NCBI GenBank assembly: GCA_963920575.1
Contig: OY986965.1
Span: 15,204,290-15,268,289, forward strand
DNA from: Narthecium ossifragum
Taxonomy: Eukaryota; Streptophyta; Magnoliopsida; Dioscoreales; Nartheciaceae
DNA length: 64,000 nucleotides
Reading direction: 5' to 3'
Under the pieces are notes generated by a model, which was not told the DNA's origin, made no database searches, and worked only from the letters and a program-made list of their open reading frames with translations. A program made the position numbers and the translations under genes. Numbering within the stretch: position 1 is the first letter of the stretch; the number at the start of each line of letters is the position of its first letter. This document shows positions 21,103 through 33,616 of this stretch, piece after piece.

Positions 21103-21930
21103 CCTCCTCAAGAACTGGGGGTAGAAACAACCCCCTTAGAAATATCCGCCCCAGAGACACTAGATGTCGAAGCCATTGTACCTTCGTCAGCCGGTGTAGG
21201 AGCCGCCTCGCTATCACTAGAGGTAGAAACTCCTCTATGAAGATTCCGGTCTACATCATCATCATCAAATTGGAGAGATCTCGCCACAATCCGGGTCGAA
21301 GTAGGAAGAATGTTCGAAAGAGCACCTATGACCTCTGCAGAAGAAAAATCAGCCGCGGGACTTGGGCCAACCCCAAGAGCGCCAGCAGCTTTCGCTCGCT
21401 TTCTTCTAGAATCTCCATGAACCTCTTGAGCAGGAAAAGCAAGTGTCACCCTTTTGCTCGAAGTCATCGGCCCATCTGAAATCGAAAGTTCTCGGTTTCC
21501 CCGATTAGAACGATCGGATGCTTTCCCAGCAGAATGATCAGCTTTCTTCCGACGCGAATGATCACGGCCTGATTTCTCCCGTGGTCGACGATCGTTGTTA
21601 GATCTCTTCTTCCGAAGGGGAGACTGATCAACAACGCCCTAAAAAAGAAAGAAAGGAGAATGATCAGAATATAAAGTCATGACATCAAAAAAGAATTAAA
21701 TAAATAAATACATACCTCTTCAGGGGAAATTCCTGTGAGGTTATAAAATTGCTCCCAGCCAAGCTTCAATCTCTTCCCGAAATCAAGCATAAAGCTATCA
21801 TCAGCCTTTTCTAGGGCATGAATTTTAGCCAATGCTTCCTCAGAGTCTGCCTCACGTAGCGACTTCCAACAGTCAGGAAAAGGAGCGCTATGATATGCAA
21901 GGGATAGTCTCGCCTCAAATGACAACTGAC
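21103..21930 (-). pseudogene. Tat antisense gene, copy 1, 3' exons (partial)
   Basis: Minus strand, nearly identical to 56797-57625. Upstream exon words are AYHSAPFPDCWKSLREADSEEALAKIHALEKAD and LGWEQFYNLTGISPEE. A short intron with GT...AG ends follows (21639-21715, 77 nt). The next exon is basic and Ser-rich and contains MTSSKRVTLAFPAQEV. Its 3' end, with the coiled coil, is missing because the segment starts at about 21102. On the other side, 1439 bp present in copy 2 (57626-59064) are deleted at 21930/21931. Function unknown; it belongs with the PMD exon at 22369-23381. Confidence 0.7.
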
Positions 21931-22363
21931 GGCTGTGGAGAAGATGACCGACGGGGAAGAAGGTGGATCTATGGTGGATCTATGGTGGAATCTACATTAC
22001 CTCTACTCCTATGATATTCTATCAACTATTTTTAACTCTTCATCATTATACAAACTACTGAGGTCCTTTTATAGAGACCTTGACAGAGTCCTAATCCAAC
22101 TAGAAAACCCCCTTGCTTAATTAGCAAGTAATAAGGCTTTCAAACTCAACTTAACTTCCTAACTCAAATGAACTCTTAATTAATTCCTAACAATCAAATA
22201 TTAACTAAGACTCAATTAAATATAAAAGACTAATGATAAATCCTAATCAAATACTCTAGTTTGAACTAGGGAAGTCCAAGTCAAACTAGGAAAGAGGCTA
22301 AACCAGTTTTGGTTCCTCTTTTGGGTTCGGATCTAGTTGGTCGAGTCGGATCGACTCGTATCA
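21931..22363 (-). mobile_element. Family-A solo LTR, truncated copy of the one at 58178-59501
   Basis: Only the 433 bp nearest the LTR start remain (ending ATCGACTCGTATCA). GAATC follows at 22364-22368, as it does after the copy at 59501. The sequence is almost identical to 59065-59501, far closer than to other A LTRs here, so it is the same insertion duplicated and then shortened. Confidence 0.88.
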
Positions 22364-22368
22364 GAATC

Positions 22369-23381
22369 CACAATGGGTGAATGCTATCATGAGTATCATA
22401 ATAGACCCCTCGAAGATAACGGTGAGCCCATCCCATCAACATATAAACACCCCAACTGGACATACTTGCAAAACCCGGGCCGGCAGGGTGCAAACTCACT
22501 ATTCTCATCCCCCGGTATAAAGAACATAGTGCTGCCGGCGCCAATGAATATGATCTCCCCATCGCCATCAAACTGGCTGGTATAAAAACCCCGGGGCGGA
22601 TGCAATCCTCTGGTCCTGGAATGACAAAAGAGCACAGCCAGATGGATAAAAAGGCAGCCACATAAACCTTGTTGCCGAAAGTTGCAAGCGGGTCAAAATC
22701 TCGATCCTCGGGCTTGTAAAAGCATCGCACCCACTGTGTGAAAGAAATTTTGTCTTGGTCCTTAACCAATTCCTTCCATAATTGCAGAAGACGATATGCT
22801 GCCGGAGGATAAGCAGGCACCGTCGTCTCACTTAGAGGCCTCTCATCTGGGAGATACTCATCATACATATCTCCTATAATGGAGAATCCCCCAAGATAGG
22901 AAATATCAAGGAGAGTCACTGTCATCTTTCCATGCCGAAATAGAAATGTGTTGGTACCCGGATTCCACCATTCCATCAGACTACGGAAAAGCTATACGTC
23001 AATGGAATATCGACCCAATGAACAAAAAACCCCGCCATAAATGCCAGATTCCCGGAAGCTCCTAGACTCCGTCTCTAAAACTTTCCTACACCAAGCAACA
23101 TAGCCAGCGACAGGTTCATGAGACCAGTGGTTGAACCTCTTCCAGTCCAGCTTCTCAGCGACTAACCGGTGAGCAAGGCAAGAAAGTGGCAGGGGAGTCG
23201 GTCCTTTTGATAACGGAGAAAGCAATACTGCATCAAAATAAGGGCCAGCACTACAATCTAATTCATTATGTTGATCCATCTTTCCCTCGGCGGTCTTAAA
23301 AGTCGGGGTGTAAAGCTCTTTCTCATCATCACTTTTGACAACAAATATTTTTTGCGATCGAGCTAACTGCGTCAAAGGCAT
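22369..23381 (-). pseudogene. Tat antisense gene, copy 1, plant mobile domain (PMD) exon
   Basis: Minus strand. Candidate start MPLTQLARS (ATG at 23381); then LDWKRFNHWSHEP, SGIYGGVFCSLGRYSI, LMEWWNPGTNTFLFRHGKMT, TLLDISYLGG and AAYRLLQLWKELV, typical of the plant mobile domain found in retroelement genes and MAIN-like proteins. A TAG stop near 22994 interrupts this copy; copy 2 reads through there but is frameshifted elsewhere. Antisense extra ORFs downstream of integrase are known in the Tat lineage. The role of the PMD in the element is not known. The exon continues beyond the A LTR insertion at 22363. Confidence 0.8.
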
Positions 23382-25441
23382 GACGCCTCATTGTTCTTCA
23401 AAGAAGAGCTCGACATCCTGCAAAAGAAAGGAAACATCAGCATATGTTGGCTGCAAAGAATTTTCCCAAGAAAATCTACAGCAAGATAGAAACTCAAAAA
23501 AATGAAAGTAAGGAACAGAACAAAAGAAAGTAAAGGAAGGCGACTAAAAAAAAACAAGGGAAAAAAGAAGGGCTAGAGATGATCGCTGATGCTCACCCAA
23601 GACACGCCAGGCTCTTCTCTTCCGACGCAGTTCGAGTCGCCGCCGCTAATGCCGTAACGTCACTCAAGCCTCAACCGTTGCCTGAGAAGCCCCTGAAAAA
23701 AAAAATGGACACCAGAGCTTTGAAGCAAACAAGGCAGAGCAAAGAGGGAGGGACGAGTGCGGAAGAAAGAAAAAAAAAACAGAGGAAGCTGGAACCATAC
23801 AATGGAGAAAGAAGAAGAGTAGAAGGAAGAGAGAAACCTCGGAGGGGAAACCAAAATCCTCGCCGTCCTCCGTCAGTAACTTCCTTCTTCTTCACCGACA
23901 AAGTTTTTTGTGGGAAAACGCGAAGGAATGCCGGCCAAAGCGAACGGGTCTTCAGAGACTTCTCGTCGCCACCACAAACCTGTAACCGGCCTGATCTTGA
24001 ACAATGTCACCCAACGCCTTGGCCTCCTTTATGACTGATGTTTCCCTCCTTGCTGAAAAGCTTCCGAAGAAGCAAAACAATCAGCCAAACCTTGAGGTAA
24101 ACGAAGAAGAGACCAGAAAAGAAGAACGTAGGAAACAGAGCAAAAACAAAACAAAACAAAACAGAAGAAACGAGGGAAAGAAAGAAGGAGAAAAGGATGC
24201 CCTCATGCTGGTCTTATCCACCATGGCCGGAGCCCCTCTTCACCACCTGGAAAACTTCTTGGAGAAGCGAAACCGTCACCTAAGCCTTGAGGCAAGGATG
24301 AACGTGGAAGAAACAGGGGAATGGGTTCCAAAGCACTGGCCGGCAACTGCAGCGACATCCTGCAGTGTCCGAGCCTAAGCATTATACAACAACCTTGGTG
24401 AGTTCCCATGGGTTCACTAGCACTCCCTACCAATGTCGTTCACCAAAAGTGATTGCAAGACATCCATATGTTGCCGGATTGCTTGCTGTCCTTCTCAAAA
24501 AGTATCGAGCTTACTAGATACCTCCAATGACACTCTCCAAAAATATAACAGGAGAAAAGAAAAGTATGTGGAAATAAAGAGGATGCGGCCAAACCAAAGA
24601 AACAGAGCATGCATATGCGGAAATAAAAAGGCATGGGCATGCAATCCAATCAAAATAAAATGCATCAACTATTGGCAATCAAAAAACACCTTCAACAATC
24701 AAGATATGTGATTAAACAGAGGATGAGGAAGACCTGGGTAAAAGAATCCAAACCCTCGTCGAGCTCCTTCTCCCCTCTGTCAAGAGCTGAAAACTCTCCG
24801 TCACCAAGTTCTTGAGAAAGCTCTCGGTTTTGAGAAGCTATGGAAAAAGAGACGCGTGAGCGGAGTAATCCATATACATATATGAGGGCAGCATGAAAGA
24901 TAAGATCGGATTCCTACGCGATCTCGCCAAACTACCGATATTGAGAGTTATCGAGCGGATAATAAGAAAAGGGGGAAAAGTGAAACTGGTTTTGGAAGAG
25001 TTCAAAATAAATTAGAACTCTTCCCAAACTAAATCTTACCCGGATTGCACCAAAATAATCCAACCGAAGCTGGGGTTCTGGTCTTCCGAACACCAAATAG
25101 TCCTAATCCTACCTGGATTCCCTTGGCCAGGTCCAAACTTAAATCAAACACTTTGTCCAAAGATCTTGAAACAAAAAAGATATGTGGCAACAGCTTCAGT
25201 CACATACTGATCCATAGTATAAAGACAACATGCTTGTGCACATAAATAACACAGGCAAGTAAACCAACCTTTGTGATGCCCAGCCAATATATACATCACG
25301 GTAAAGCATCACTCACATTATTCAAACTATCCAAATTTCACAAGAAATCTTACAGGAAATGAAATCGCTATACCAACACAATTTTCGAGCCCTGCGTGTT
25401 CAAATCACATAAATTTCACACGCATGCCTCGAGGGGGCATC
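23382..25441. other. Tat 3' internal region upstream of the antisense gene, ending in the purine tract
   Basis: Positions 23382-24003 match 60521-61137 in the second copy; 24004-25441 are present only here. On the minus strand, TTTTGCAG precedes an ATG (MSSSSLKNN) near 23415, a possible splice acceptor and alternative start for the PMD gene. Small frames elsewhere are Lys/Glu-rich low-complexity and unsupported. CCTCGAGGGGGCATC at 25427-25441 is the purine tract before the Tat 3' LTR. Confidence 0.55.
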
Positions 25442-28400
25442 TGTTGACATCGATTTTAGCTACGGCTAAGTCAATAACATTTGCGGAATTTCCCCCGCTG
25501 AATCTGCATGCACTGATATGAGTCGATCCGACTCGACTAACTGGACCCGAACCCAGAAGAGGAACCAAATTGGTTCAGCCTCTTTCCTAATTTGACTTGG
25601 TCTTCCCTAGTTCAAACTAGAGTATTTGATTAGGATTTATCATTAGTCTTTTATATTTAATTGAGTCCTAGTTGATATTTGAGTTAGTAAGTTGAATTGA
25701 GTTTGAAAGCTTTATTACTTGCTAATTAAGCAAGGGGGTTTTTTAGTTGGATTAGGACTCTGTCAAGGCCTCTATAAAAGGGACCTCATTAGTTTGTATT
25801 AGGAGGATGATGAATGAAGAAGAGAATTATTAAGAATAGTTGATAGAATATCATAGGAGTAGAGGAGGTAATGTAGATTCCACCAGATAATCCACCATGG
25901 ATCATCTTCTTCCCCGTCGGTCATCTTCTCCGCAGCCGGCACCGCCTCCACCGGTATTTCTCCATCCCCGGTACTTTCTCTCCCCGCCACGTCAGCGACC
26001 CCACGCCATGTCAGTGCCACGTCAGCTTCATCTCCCTCCTCTCTTCCTCGTGCCCAAACCCTAAGCTACCGCCGACCATTGCCGTTCTCTCCTCTCTCGG
26101 CCATCCCCGTCGCCATCCAAGACCTCCATCCTCTTCCCCTAAGCCCCACGACGCCGGCCATCTCTTCCCCGTCGCCCTTCACTGTCTCCGGTGAGTTCCC
26201 CCAGCAACCCGACCTTCGTCCTAACCGCCATCAACCACGTCCGATCCCTATCCCACCTCCAAACCATCCCAAAACCCTTCCGTGGCCTCCGTAGACCAGA
26301 TCCCGACCATCTTCCCGACGTCCCAAGCCTCCTGCCGAGCTCCCCGTCGTCCCCGACGCCGGTGAACCCAAACCCGCGCCGTCGACCTCCAGATCCCGGC
26401 GATCCAGCAACCTACCGGAAAATCCACTCCGGTGGATCTCTTCCCCAATGTCCTATGACCTTCCCTGCCAAGATCCCGACCACCGCCGCCGCCCCTACGC
26501 CGGCGATCCACTCCGGCGACTCCTCAGCCATCGGATCATCCCAGCCAACCTTGACCAAATTGACTAAGCCACTTCACCCTATCCTAGCCGGTTCAGCCAA
26601 GCCACTTAACCCAATCCGGGCCAGATTCAATTTCTTGAGCCAATCAACCAATCAGACTTGACCCAGCTAAGTCCTATCCAGTCATGCTCAGCCAGATCTG
26701 AACCAACTCAAGCCAGATCCGATCCAGCTACCCAGATTCAGCCAATTGGACTCAAATCAAGTCCGATTAGGCTAATTCTGATCGATTGGAGCAGTAGAGA
26801 CCCGATACGAGAGGATTACGAGTAGACCGCTCGTATCATGCACCGAATCCAAGCTGGCTCATACACAGTCGAGTCCATCCAAATCCCCAACATATTCCCG
26901 GTTTTGACAGCATCCTATACAAACCAGAGGAATAAGGGTGTTTTGGTAATTTTACCCATCCAAGGGTATTTTGGGAATTTAGACCAAAATACATATCTAA
27001 ATCTCCACTACACTCCAAAATAGCTCTTACATAGCTTTGATGGTATCCTAAATAAGCTGTGTAAATATAGGGGCTTTTTGGTAATCTTCCACAACATCAG
27101 GGGCATTATAGAAAATTCCTTGAAATAAATAAAGGAAAAATCCAAAAATTCAAAATAAACCCAAACAAATACCCAAACTCAAATTCGCCCAAGTCCCGCC
27201 CAGGGCGATACGCGCGCCATGCGCGCGCACTTGACTTGCATACATCAAGTCTAAAATATGCGCGTCACATAATGCGCGCGCAGGTGCCCATGACACGTGC
27301 AACATAGACGCGTCGTCATGCATCGCGTCCAAATTAAAATATGCCCGAATCTCGGCAAAAATATACGTGCGCTACATAATGCACGCATGTGTCCATGACA
27401 CATACAAAAGTCGTGCCACCATGCGTCGCGCATAAACAACCAGACCGAAAGGGTATTTTGGTTGTTTAACCCCAAGGGGCACTCTGGTCATTTCACATTT
27501 TTATGGGCGTGAGAATCCGAAACAGAGGTATTTTCTCTACTCCATGAATACTCCGGTCCAAAATACACGTGGCCGGTAAAAAGGGCGTTTTGGTAATTTA
27601 CACCCGGCCTGTCCGAGGATATTTAAGTAAATTCTCCAAAATGTTACATGAAACATCGAAATTCAAACAAGATATTCAAAATTTATTTAAAATTTGGACA
27701 AATATTTGATGTCTAGACAATCATTGAAATTCGAGGTAAATACTTGAAATTTGGATAAATGTGTAAAATTCAACAAGTACGTACATGAACTTCAAATTTA
27801 AATGACACATTTAAAATTTGAACATCAGATCTTAACCCCCAAGATCTGATTTGCCTTCCAGATCTTAACCCCCAAGATCTGATGTGCTTAACAAATCTAA
27901 ACCTCCAGGATCTGTTTTGCTTAACAAAATCCTAACACCCAGATCTTAACAAACAACCCCCGCCAATAAGTACAGGCGTAGTGGAACAAATCGGGGGGCT
28001 GGGAAAAAATTACAAAGAAAGAAAGAGAGGTAAGGGAGGGACGAAAGGAGACGAACCCATCGCTGCCACCCAAAGGAGGAGCTCGCCGTCGGCCTCCTTG
28101 ATCCAGCCGAGGAGATTGTCGTCGTCGCCCAACCCAAAGGAGATCGCCGCCGCCGTCGTCTTCCTCGAGCCAGTCTGAACCCATCACTGTTGTCTCCCTT
28201 GATCCAGCCCGTGCTCATCGCCGCCGCCCAGCTAGAGAAAACCATTGCCGTCGTCGCCCAGCCCGAGAAGAAACCCATCGTCGCCTTCAGCTTTATTCAT
28301 CGTTCCCCTGTTTTCACCGCCTTTAAAAGCTTGGACGACGCTGCCCCAACTATATCCGGCGCTTCCTTATTTCCAGCCGCAGCCCCCTGCATCCAGCCGA

Positions 28401-28724
28401 CGTGCCGGCGGCTTCAAGGCTCGGGCGGTGCTTCCTCAACTTTATCTCCGGCAGCTCCTCTGTTTCCAGGCGACGTCCTCTGTTTCCAGCCGACGTCCTC
28501 TGTTTCTAGCCGACATCTCCTCAGCTCCCGTCGCTGATCCCGTTGATTCCGGCCAACGCTTCGCCAACTTTATCTACAACCTCCTCAACTCTATCGGGCA
28601 GTGCCTCCTCCAACTATATCGGCGACGCCTCCATAACTCCAACTCCAACGACGGCCTCGAGTCTTCACCGACAAAGTTTGGACGACACCTCCGCGGCCAA
28701 AACCTCCCTTGTCCCAGCTGCCAC
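25442..28724 (+). repeat. Tat-type 3' LTR, split by a solo family-A LTR
   Basis: It starts TGTTGACATCG directly after the purine tract CTCGAGGGGGCAT, the usual Tat/Ogre arrangement. It is interrupted at 25514-26838 and continues from 26844. The continuation has repeated GGTGTTTTGGTAATTT-like phrases, a CpG-rich patch of TGCGCGCG words (27200-27310) and a long A/T-rich section. I see no clear TG...CA right end before the family-A LTR at 28725, so the boundary is uncertain. Open frames at 28190-28806 have no recognisable domain. Confidence 0.6.
25514..26838 (+). mobile_element. Family-A solo LTR (1325 bp), target duplication TGCAC
   Basis: It runs from TGATATGAGTCG to CTCGTATCA, flanked by TGCAC at 25509-25513 and 26839-26843. 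It is inserted 72 bp inside the Tat 3' LTR. Confidence 0.93.
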
Positions 28725-29835
28725 TGATACGAGTCGATCCGACTCGACCAACTGGACCCGAACCCAGAAGAGGAACCAAGCTGGTTCAGCCTCTTTCCTA
28801 GTTTGACTTGGACTTCCCTAGTTCAAACTAGAGTATTTAATTAGTATTTATCATTAGTCTTTTATTGAGTCCTAGTTGATTGTTAGGAATTAATTAAGAG
28901 TCTCTTTGAGTTAGGAAGTTGAATTGAGTCAGAAACCTTATTACTTGCTAATTAAGCAAGGGGGTTTTTCTAGTGGATTAGGACTCTGTCAGGTCTCTAT
29001 AAAAGGACCTTAGTAGTTTTGTATTAGGTTATGATGATGCATGATGAATGAAGAGTTATGAATTATTAGGAGTAGTTGATAAATTATCATAGGAGTAGAG
29101 ATAATATAGCTTCCACCAGTTATCCACCATAGATCCACCTTCTTCCCCGTCGGTCATCTTCTCCGCAGCCGGCATCGCCTTCACCTTCAATTTCTCTCTC
29201 CCCATCACTTTCTCTCTCCGCCACGTCAGCGACCCCACCGCCACGTCAGCTCCACGTCACCCGCACTATTCATCGTCTCCCTCCTCAAGTCATACCCTCG
29301 CTCCCGCCGATCACCATTGCCGTTCTCTACTCTCCGGCCACCCCCGCTACCACCTAAACCCGCCATCGACTTCCCTGAGCCACCACGACTCCGTCCAGCC
29401 CCTCCTCCGCCTCCATCGTCCTCTCCGGCGTCTTCCCCGGCAACCTCCACTTCACAGCTCCGCCGCCCCTTCCGTGTCCGACCCCGATCTCACTTCCAGA
29501 TCCCGCCAAAGTACGCCGCCGACATCCCTAGAGCAGATCCCGGTCTTCTACGACGTTCCAAAGCCCGCAGAACCCTCCCCGTCGTCCCCGACGCCGGTGA
29601 ACCCAACCCCGCCGCCCACGACCTCTAGATCCCGCCGATCTAGCCCACCTCCGACCAATCCACTCCGGCGGATCTTTTCCCCAACAACCCGCGATCTTCC
29701 CTGCCACTATCCCGACCGCCGCCGCCGCTCCAACGCCGGCGATCCACTCCGGCGACTCCTCAGCCGTCAGATCTTCCCAGCCAGATCTTGATCAGCTCAG
29801 CCAAGTCTAATTGGTTCAGCTCAGCCACCAGGATC
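28725..29835 (+). mobile_element. Family-A LTR, 3' end missing
   Basis: It begins TGATACGAGTCGATCC after GCCAC, carries the usual TATA block (near 28998) and C-rich U5 section, and loses homology to other A LTRs around 29780-29835. ORFs within it are compositional. Confidence 0.8.
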
Positions 29836-30388
29836 GATCCCGGTTGCACCCAAGATGGTCTGTTCACTGAGGGCAAGTCGGATCGATCCATGGGTATGTT
29901 TGGATCGATTCAGTGTTCCCCAGGAACAGTGTCTGAGGGTAACAGAGAATGGTCTTCTTGGTTTTTACGAGTTGGATCGATCTGAGTGTGCTGGATCAAG
30001 TTGGATCGATCCGAGTGTGTTGGATCGATCCAACGTACACCAGAATGCGGTTTTGGTGGTTTTTCCCGCGGGGCTTGCCATGATAGTTTGTTTACCGCTG
30101 TAATGGCATGTTTAGTGATATTGCTATAAACTGTTGTTTGTTACCGCTTTGTGGTTGAATCGGGAGTGTGATGACTCCCGGGATTGTGTTAATAAATGGG
30201 CTGACTACATGCCCTTTATCGCTTTGTGGTTAACCGAGGGAGTCATGACCCTCAGGAATGTTTAGTATAAATGGGCCGAAGGTATGCCCTTGATTGTTGC
30301 ATGTTTATACTGTTGCATGCATTGTTGATTGTACATTAGAGGCCTAGGGTTTGACCGTAGTGCTGTTAATCTGATGTTTGAGGTCGTA
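29836..30388. other. Unassigned stretch between two family-A LTRs
   Basis: No coding region is recognised. The left part has several GGATCGATCC palindromes (to about 30030). The right part has a degenerate duplicated unit of about 80-90 bp (CGCTTTGTGGTT, then a GGGAGT...GACTCCC-like dyad and AAATGGGC...ATGCCCTT) at about 30145 and 30220. The style resembles Del/Tekay LTR sequence, but I cannot confirm it. Confidence 0.4.
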
Positions 30389-31707
30389 TGATACGAGTCG
30401 ATCCGACTCGACCAACTGGACCCGAACCCAGAAGAGGAACCAAGCTGGTTCAGCCTCTTTCCTAGTTTGACTTGGACTTCCCTAGTTCAAACTAGAGTAT
30501 TTAATTAGTATTTATCATTAGTCTTTTATTGAGTCCTAGTTGATGGTTAGGAATTAATTAAGAGTCCCTTTGAGTTAGGAAGTTGAGTTGAGTCAGAAAC
30601 CTTATTAGTTGCTAATTAAGCAAGGGGGTTTTTCTAGTGGATTAGGACTCTGTCAGGTCTCTATAAAAGGACCTTAGTAGTTTTGCATGAGATGAATGAT
30701 GAATGATGAATGAAGAGTTATGAATTATTAAGAGTAGTTGATAAATTATCATAGGAGTAGAGATAATATAGCTTCCACCCGATATCTATCATAGATTCAT
30801 CTTCTTCCTTGCTGGTCATCTTCTCCGCAGCCGGCACCGCCTCCACCAGTGTTTCTCTTTCCCCCGTCACTTTCTCCCTCCGCCATGTCAGCGACCCCAC
30901 CGCCACGTCAGCGCCACGTCACCCGCACTATTCATCGTATCCCTCCTCAAGTCGTACCCTCGCTCCCGCCGATCTCCTCCGTCAAGCCCTCTCCGGCCGC
31001 CCCCGTCGCCAACCAAGGTCACCACCGACTTCGCCTATCTCCCACGACTTCAACCAACCCCTCCATCGCCCGCATCGTCTTCTCCGGCGGAATCCCCGTC
31101 ATTCCCCACTTCACAGCCGCCGCCGTCTTCCACGACCCCGACCGCCATTAACCCCCCATATCCCTCCCCAGTTCCCGGCCGACCTCCCTAAACCGATCCC
31201 AACCCTTCTAAGCCACGCCCGAGCCTCGCCTTCGTCCCCGACGTCGATCCCCTCTAAACCCACCGCCGGCCACCTCCAAGATCCCTTTGATCCAGCCATT
31301 CTCCGACCAATCCAACCCTTCGGGTTTCATCCCCACCTCCAGCCGACCCTTCCTGGAAGTATCCCGACCGCCGCCGCCGCTCCTACGCCGGCGATCCACT
31401 CCGGCGATCCTCAGCCGTTGGATCCAGGCTGGTTCAGCCCAATCTAATTAGGTTCAGCCACTTAACCCACTCCTAGCCGTTTCAGCCAAGCCACTTAGCC
31501 CAATCCGAGCCAGATTCAATTCCAAGAGCCAATCAACCAATCCAGACTTGACCCAGTCGAGTCCTACCCCAATCTGAGCCAGATCTGAACCAGATTCGAT
31601 CCAGATTCAACCAATTGGACTCAAATCAAGTCCGATAAGGCCGATTCTGGTCGATTGGAGCAGTAGAGACCCATTACGAGAGGATCACGAGTAGACCGCT
31701 CGTAACA
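30389..31707 (+). repeat. Family-A LTR 1 of the array (1319 bp)
   Basis: TGATACGAGTCG to CTCGTAACA. TATA box at 30662-30668 within AGGTCTCTATAAAAGGACCT (30655-30674), whose outer five bases on each side are inverted repeats. Confidence 0.9.
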
Positions 31708-31710
31708 ACT

Positions 31711-31722
31711 TGGTATCAAAGC
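31711..31722 (+). other. Primer-binding site (tRNA-iMet type)
   Basis: TGGTATCAAAGC, three bases after the LTR end; one base off the canonical plant site. The equivalents at 34844-34855 and 53070-53081 are perfect (TGGTATCAGAGC). Confidence 0.8.
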
Positions 31723-31771
31723 TCCGTTCCACCGACTGTGCGGTTCAGACCCTACTGGAAACTTCGCCATC

Positions 31772-33616
31772 ATGTACGGAGTATCCCAGGAGTGGTGGGA
31801 ACATCAAATTAAGAGTCTGCAGGCCGAGGTAAATCTTGTTTCAACTTTGATGGAACGCCAAAGCAGAAACATGGAGCAGATCTCTCGTAGGTGGTCAACT
31901 ATAGCACCGAGGATAATGATTGCAGAACCTGAGCCTGAGCCAACTCATATTATGACTCCGGTTGTAATTTCGAGTCTGACTGAGACACCAGCAATCAGTA
32001 AGGGAGAAGAGATTCAGAAGCTAGTCGAGGAGCAACAACCGTCCGATTCTCAGATCGAACCAAAGCACCTGTTGTTGCAACCTCTGCCAGACCAGGGTGA
32101 ACACTATCTACCACATTCTCTTGATTTTTCCAGAATTTTCCCTGGTTTTCTCTCCCCTCCTTGGACTCGGCCCGTCTTTGGCTCAAGCCGCGGCTCGCCA
32201 GCGGCTCATCTCCTTCCCCGCGCACGGCTCGATCCGAGCCGACCCTTCATAGTCCCGGCTTAACACCAGAGGCCGTCGGCTCGCCCCCGAGCCGCCACCC
32301 CAACGCCGCCCTGCGACGCCGTCCTCTCCACCTATACACCGGGGAAGCATAGGTGGCCTTCCCCGAAGCCACCGTGGCCGACCACGACCACGTTCGAAGC
32401 TCGGATCGACGGAACCCAACTCCGGGGAAAGCCCCTGTTCCGCCGTCCTTCACTCCACCATATCCAGAGGTTGATCCCAAGATCAGATCTCACGAGAAAG
32501 GTCCCAAGACCTTCCCGTACCTGTTCCCGACGAGCTCAAGCACCGTCGGGGCCTAGAACACCGGCGATCATCGGCGACGACCTCCACCGCGCCGCCACCT
32601 TCAGATCCGGCGTGTACGAGGCCCAATCCGACGATCAGATCGTACAGATGGAACCCCCACGTCCCTGCAAAGCCTCCTGCGCCGTTGCCACTCTCCGACG
32701 AGCTCGTTTCGCCGTTGATCCAGCTCCGGCAGCTTCTCAGCCGTCCGATCAAGACTACAACTTGATCCAGCCGTTTGATCAGCCTGATCATCGATCCAGT
32801 GGTTCCGATCTTCGATCTGAACCTGATCCAAGAGTCCCCAGCAATCAGGACCATCCAGATCAACTCCAAGTGATCCAGATGCATCCTCAGTCGTTGATCA
32901 AGCATTCAAAGGTTGATATGAGTCATCAAAAGAGCTACCCTCCTTATTCAGATGCCATATTCAATCTGATCAGATCTGATTATGCTGGTAACATCGGTTT
33001 GGCTAAACTGATTCAAGTCCAGATTGACACCGGTAGAGCCAACCAAGTCAGACATGTTTGGACCATAGTACGACTCAGCACAGCTGAAGATTCAACTTGG
33101 TTCAACCAACTTTTAGTCCAGACTAGTGCAGCAGAAGCATGGTCTAGCCATCCTCACTTCAGATTGGACCAAAGCCAGCTTGACTCAGATTCAAGCCAAG
33201 TCCCTGCACAGTTGATCAGACCATGGACATCAGATCCCATCCTATGGTCATGGGCAACACTACTGATGGGACATGATGAGGATGATCCAGGAGAGCCATT
33301 GAATATCATATTCCTGGAGCTACCTGAGCCATCAGATCGACCTCCAGATGCTCCACCCTCTGCACGATCCATCAGATGTTTGGTACTGCTACCACTGGAC
33401 ACATCATGGGATAGACCTGGTTTCTCCCCACCGAGTCCAGAGCTACATCAGCAAGTTGATTCGGTCCAACCACATAGAGCCATCCTACCTGACTTAACTC
33501 TGGCCTTGAGGACAAGGCCAATTTTGAAGGAAGGGGGGGTGATACGAGTCGATCCGACTCGACCAACTGGACCCGAACCCAGAAGAGGAACCAAGCTGGT
33601 TCAACCTCTTTCCTAG
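31772..33616 (+). pseudogene. Family-A internal protein, unit 1, two frames (31772-32263 and 32471-33616)
   Basis: It starts MYGVSQEWWEHQIKSLQAE with a predicted coiled-coil N-terminus (TLMERQSRNMEQISRRW), then an acidic/Pro-rich linker and a stop at 32263. The second frame holds VDPAPAASQPSDQD, SYPPYSDAIFNLIRS, DSTWFNQL, DPILWSWATLLMGHDEDDPGEP, FLELPEPSD, LPLDTSWDRPGFSPPSPEL and then a decayed LEDKANFEG at the purine tract, running 25 residues into the LTR. Unit 2 (34905 onward) keeps both parts in one frame until the D insertion, so one protein of roughly 550-600 residues is ancestral. It is related to B-family ORF2. No known domain; function unknown. Confidence 0.62.

Noticed and set aside
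22369..23381. PMD exon as a free-standing host gene
   Set aside because: It sits between Tat integrase and the Tat purine tract/3' LTR, antisense to pol, in both copies, which is the known position of Tat extra ORFs.
23579..24378. Lys/Glu-rich frames upstream of the Tat antisense gene
   Set aside because: Low-complexity, differ between the two copies by frameshifts, no domain.
27950..28806. Ser/Pro-rich frames in the Tat LTR region that could be a host gene
   Set aside because: No domain or splice pattern, lies within LTR-like sequence, and the last frame continues into a family-A LTR.
30809..31447. 212-residue frame (repeated at 33942-34580)
   Set aside because: It is the U5 region of two near-identical A LTRs; the match between the two reflects LTR identity, not coding constraint.
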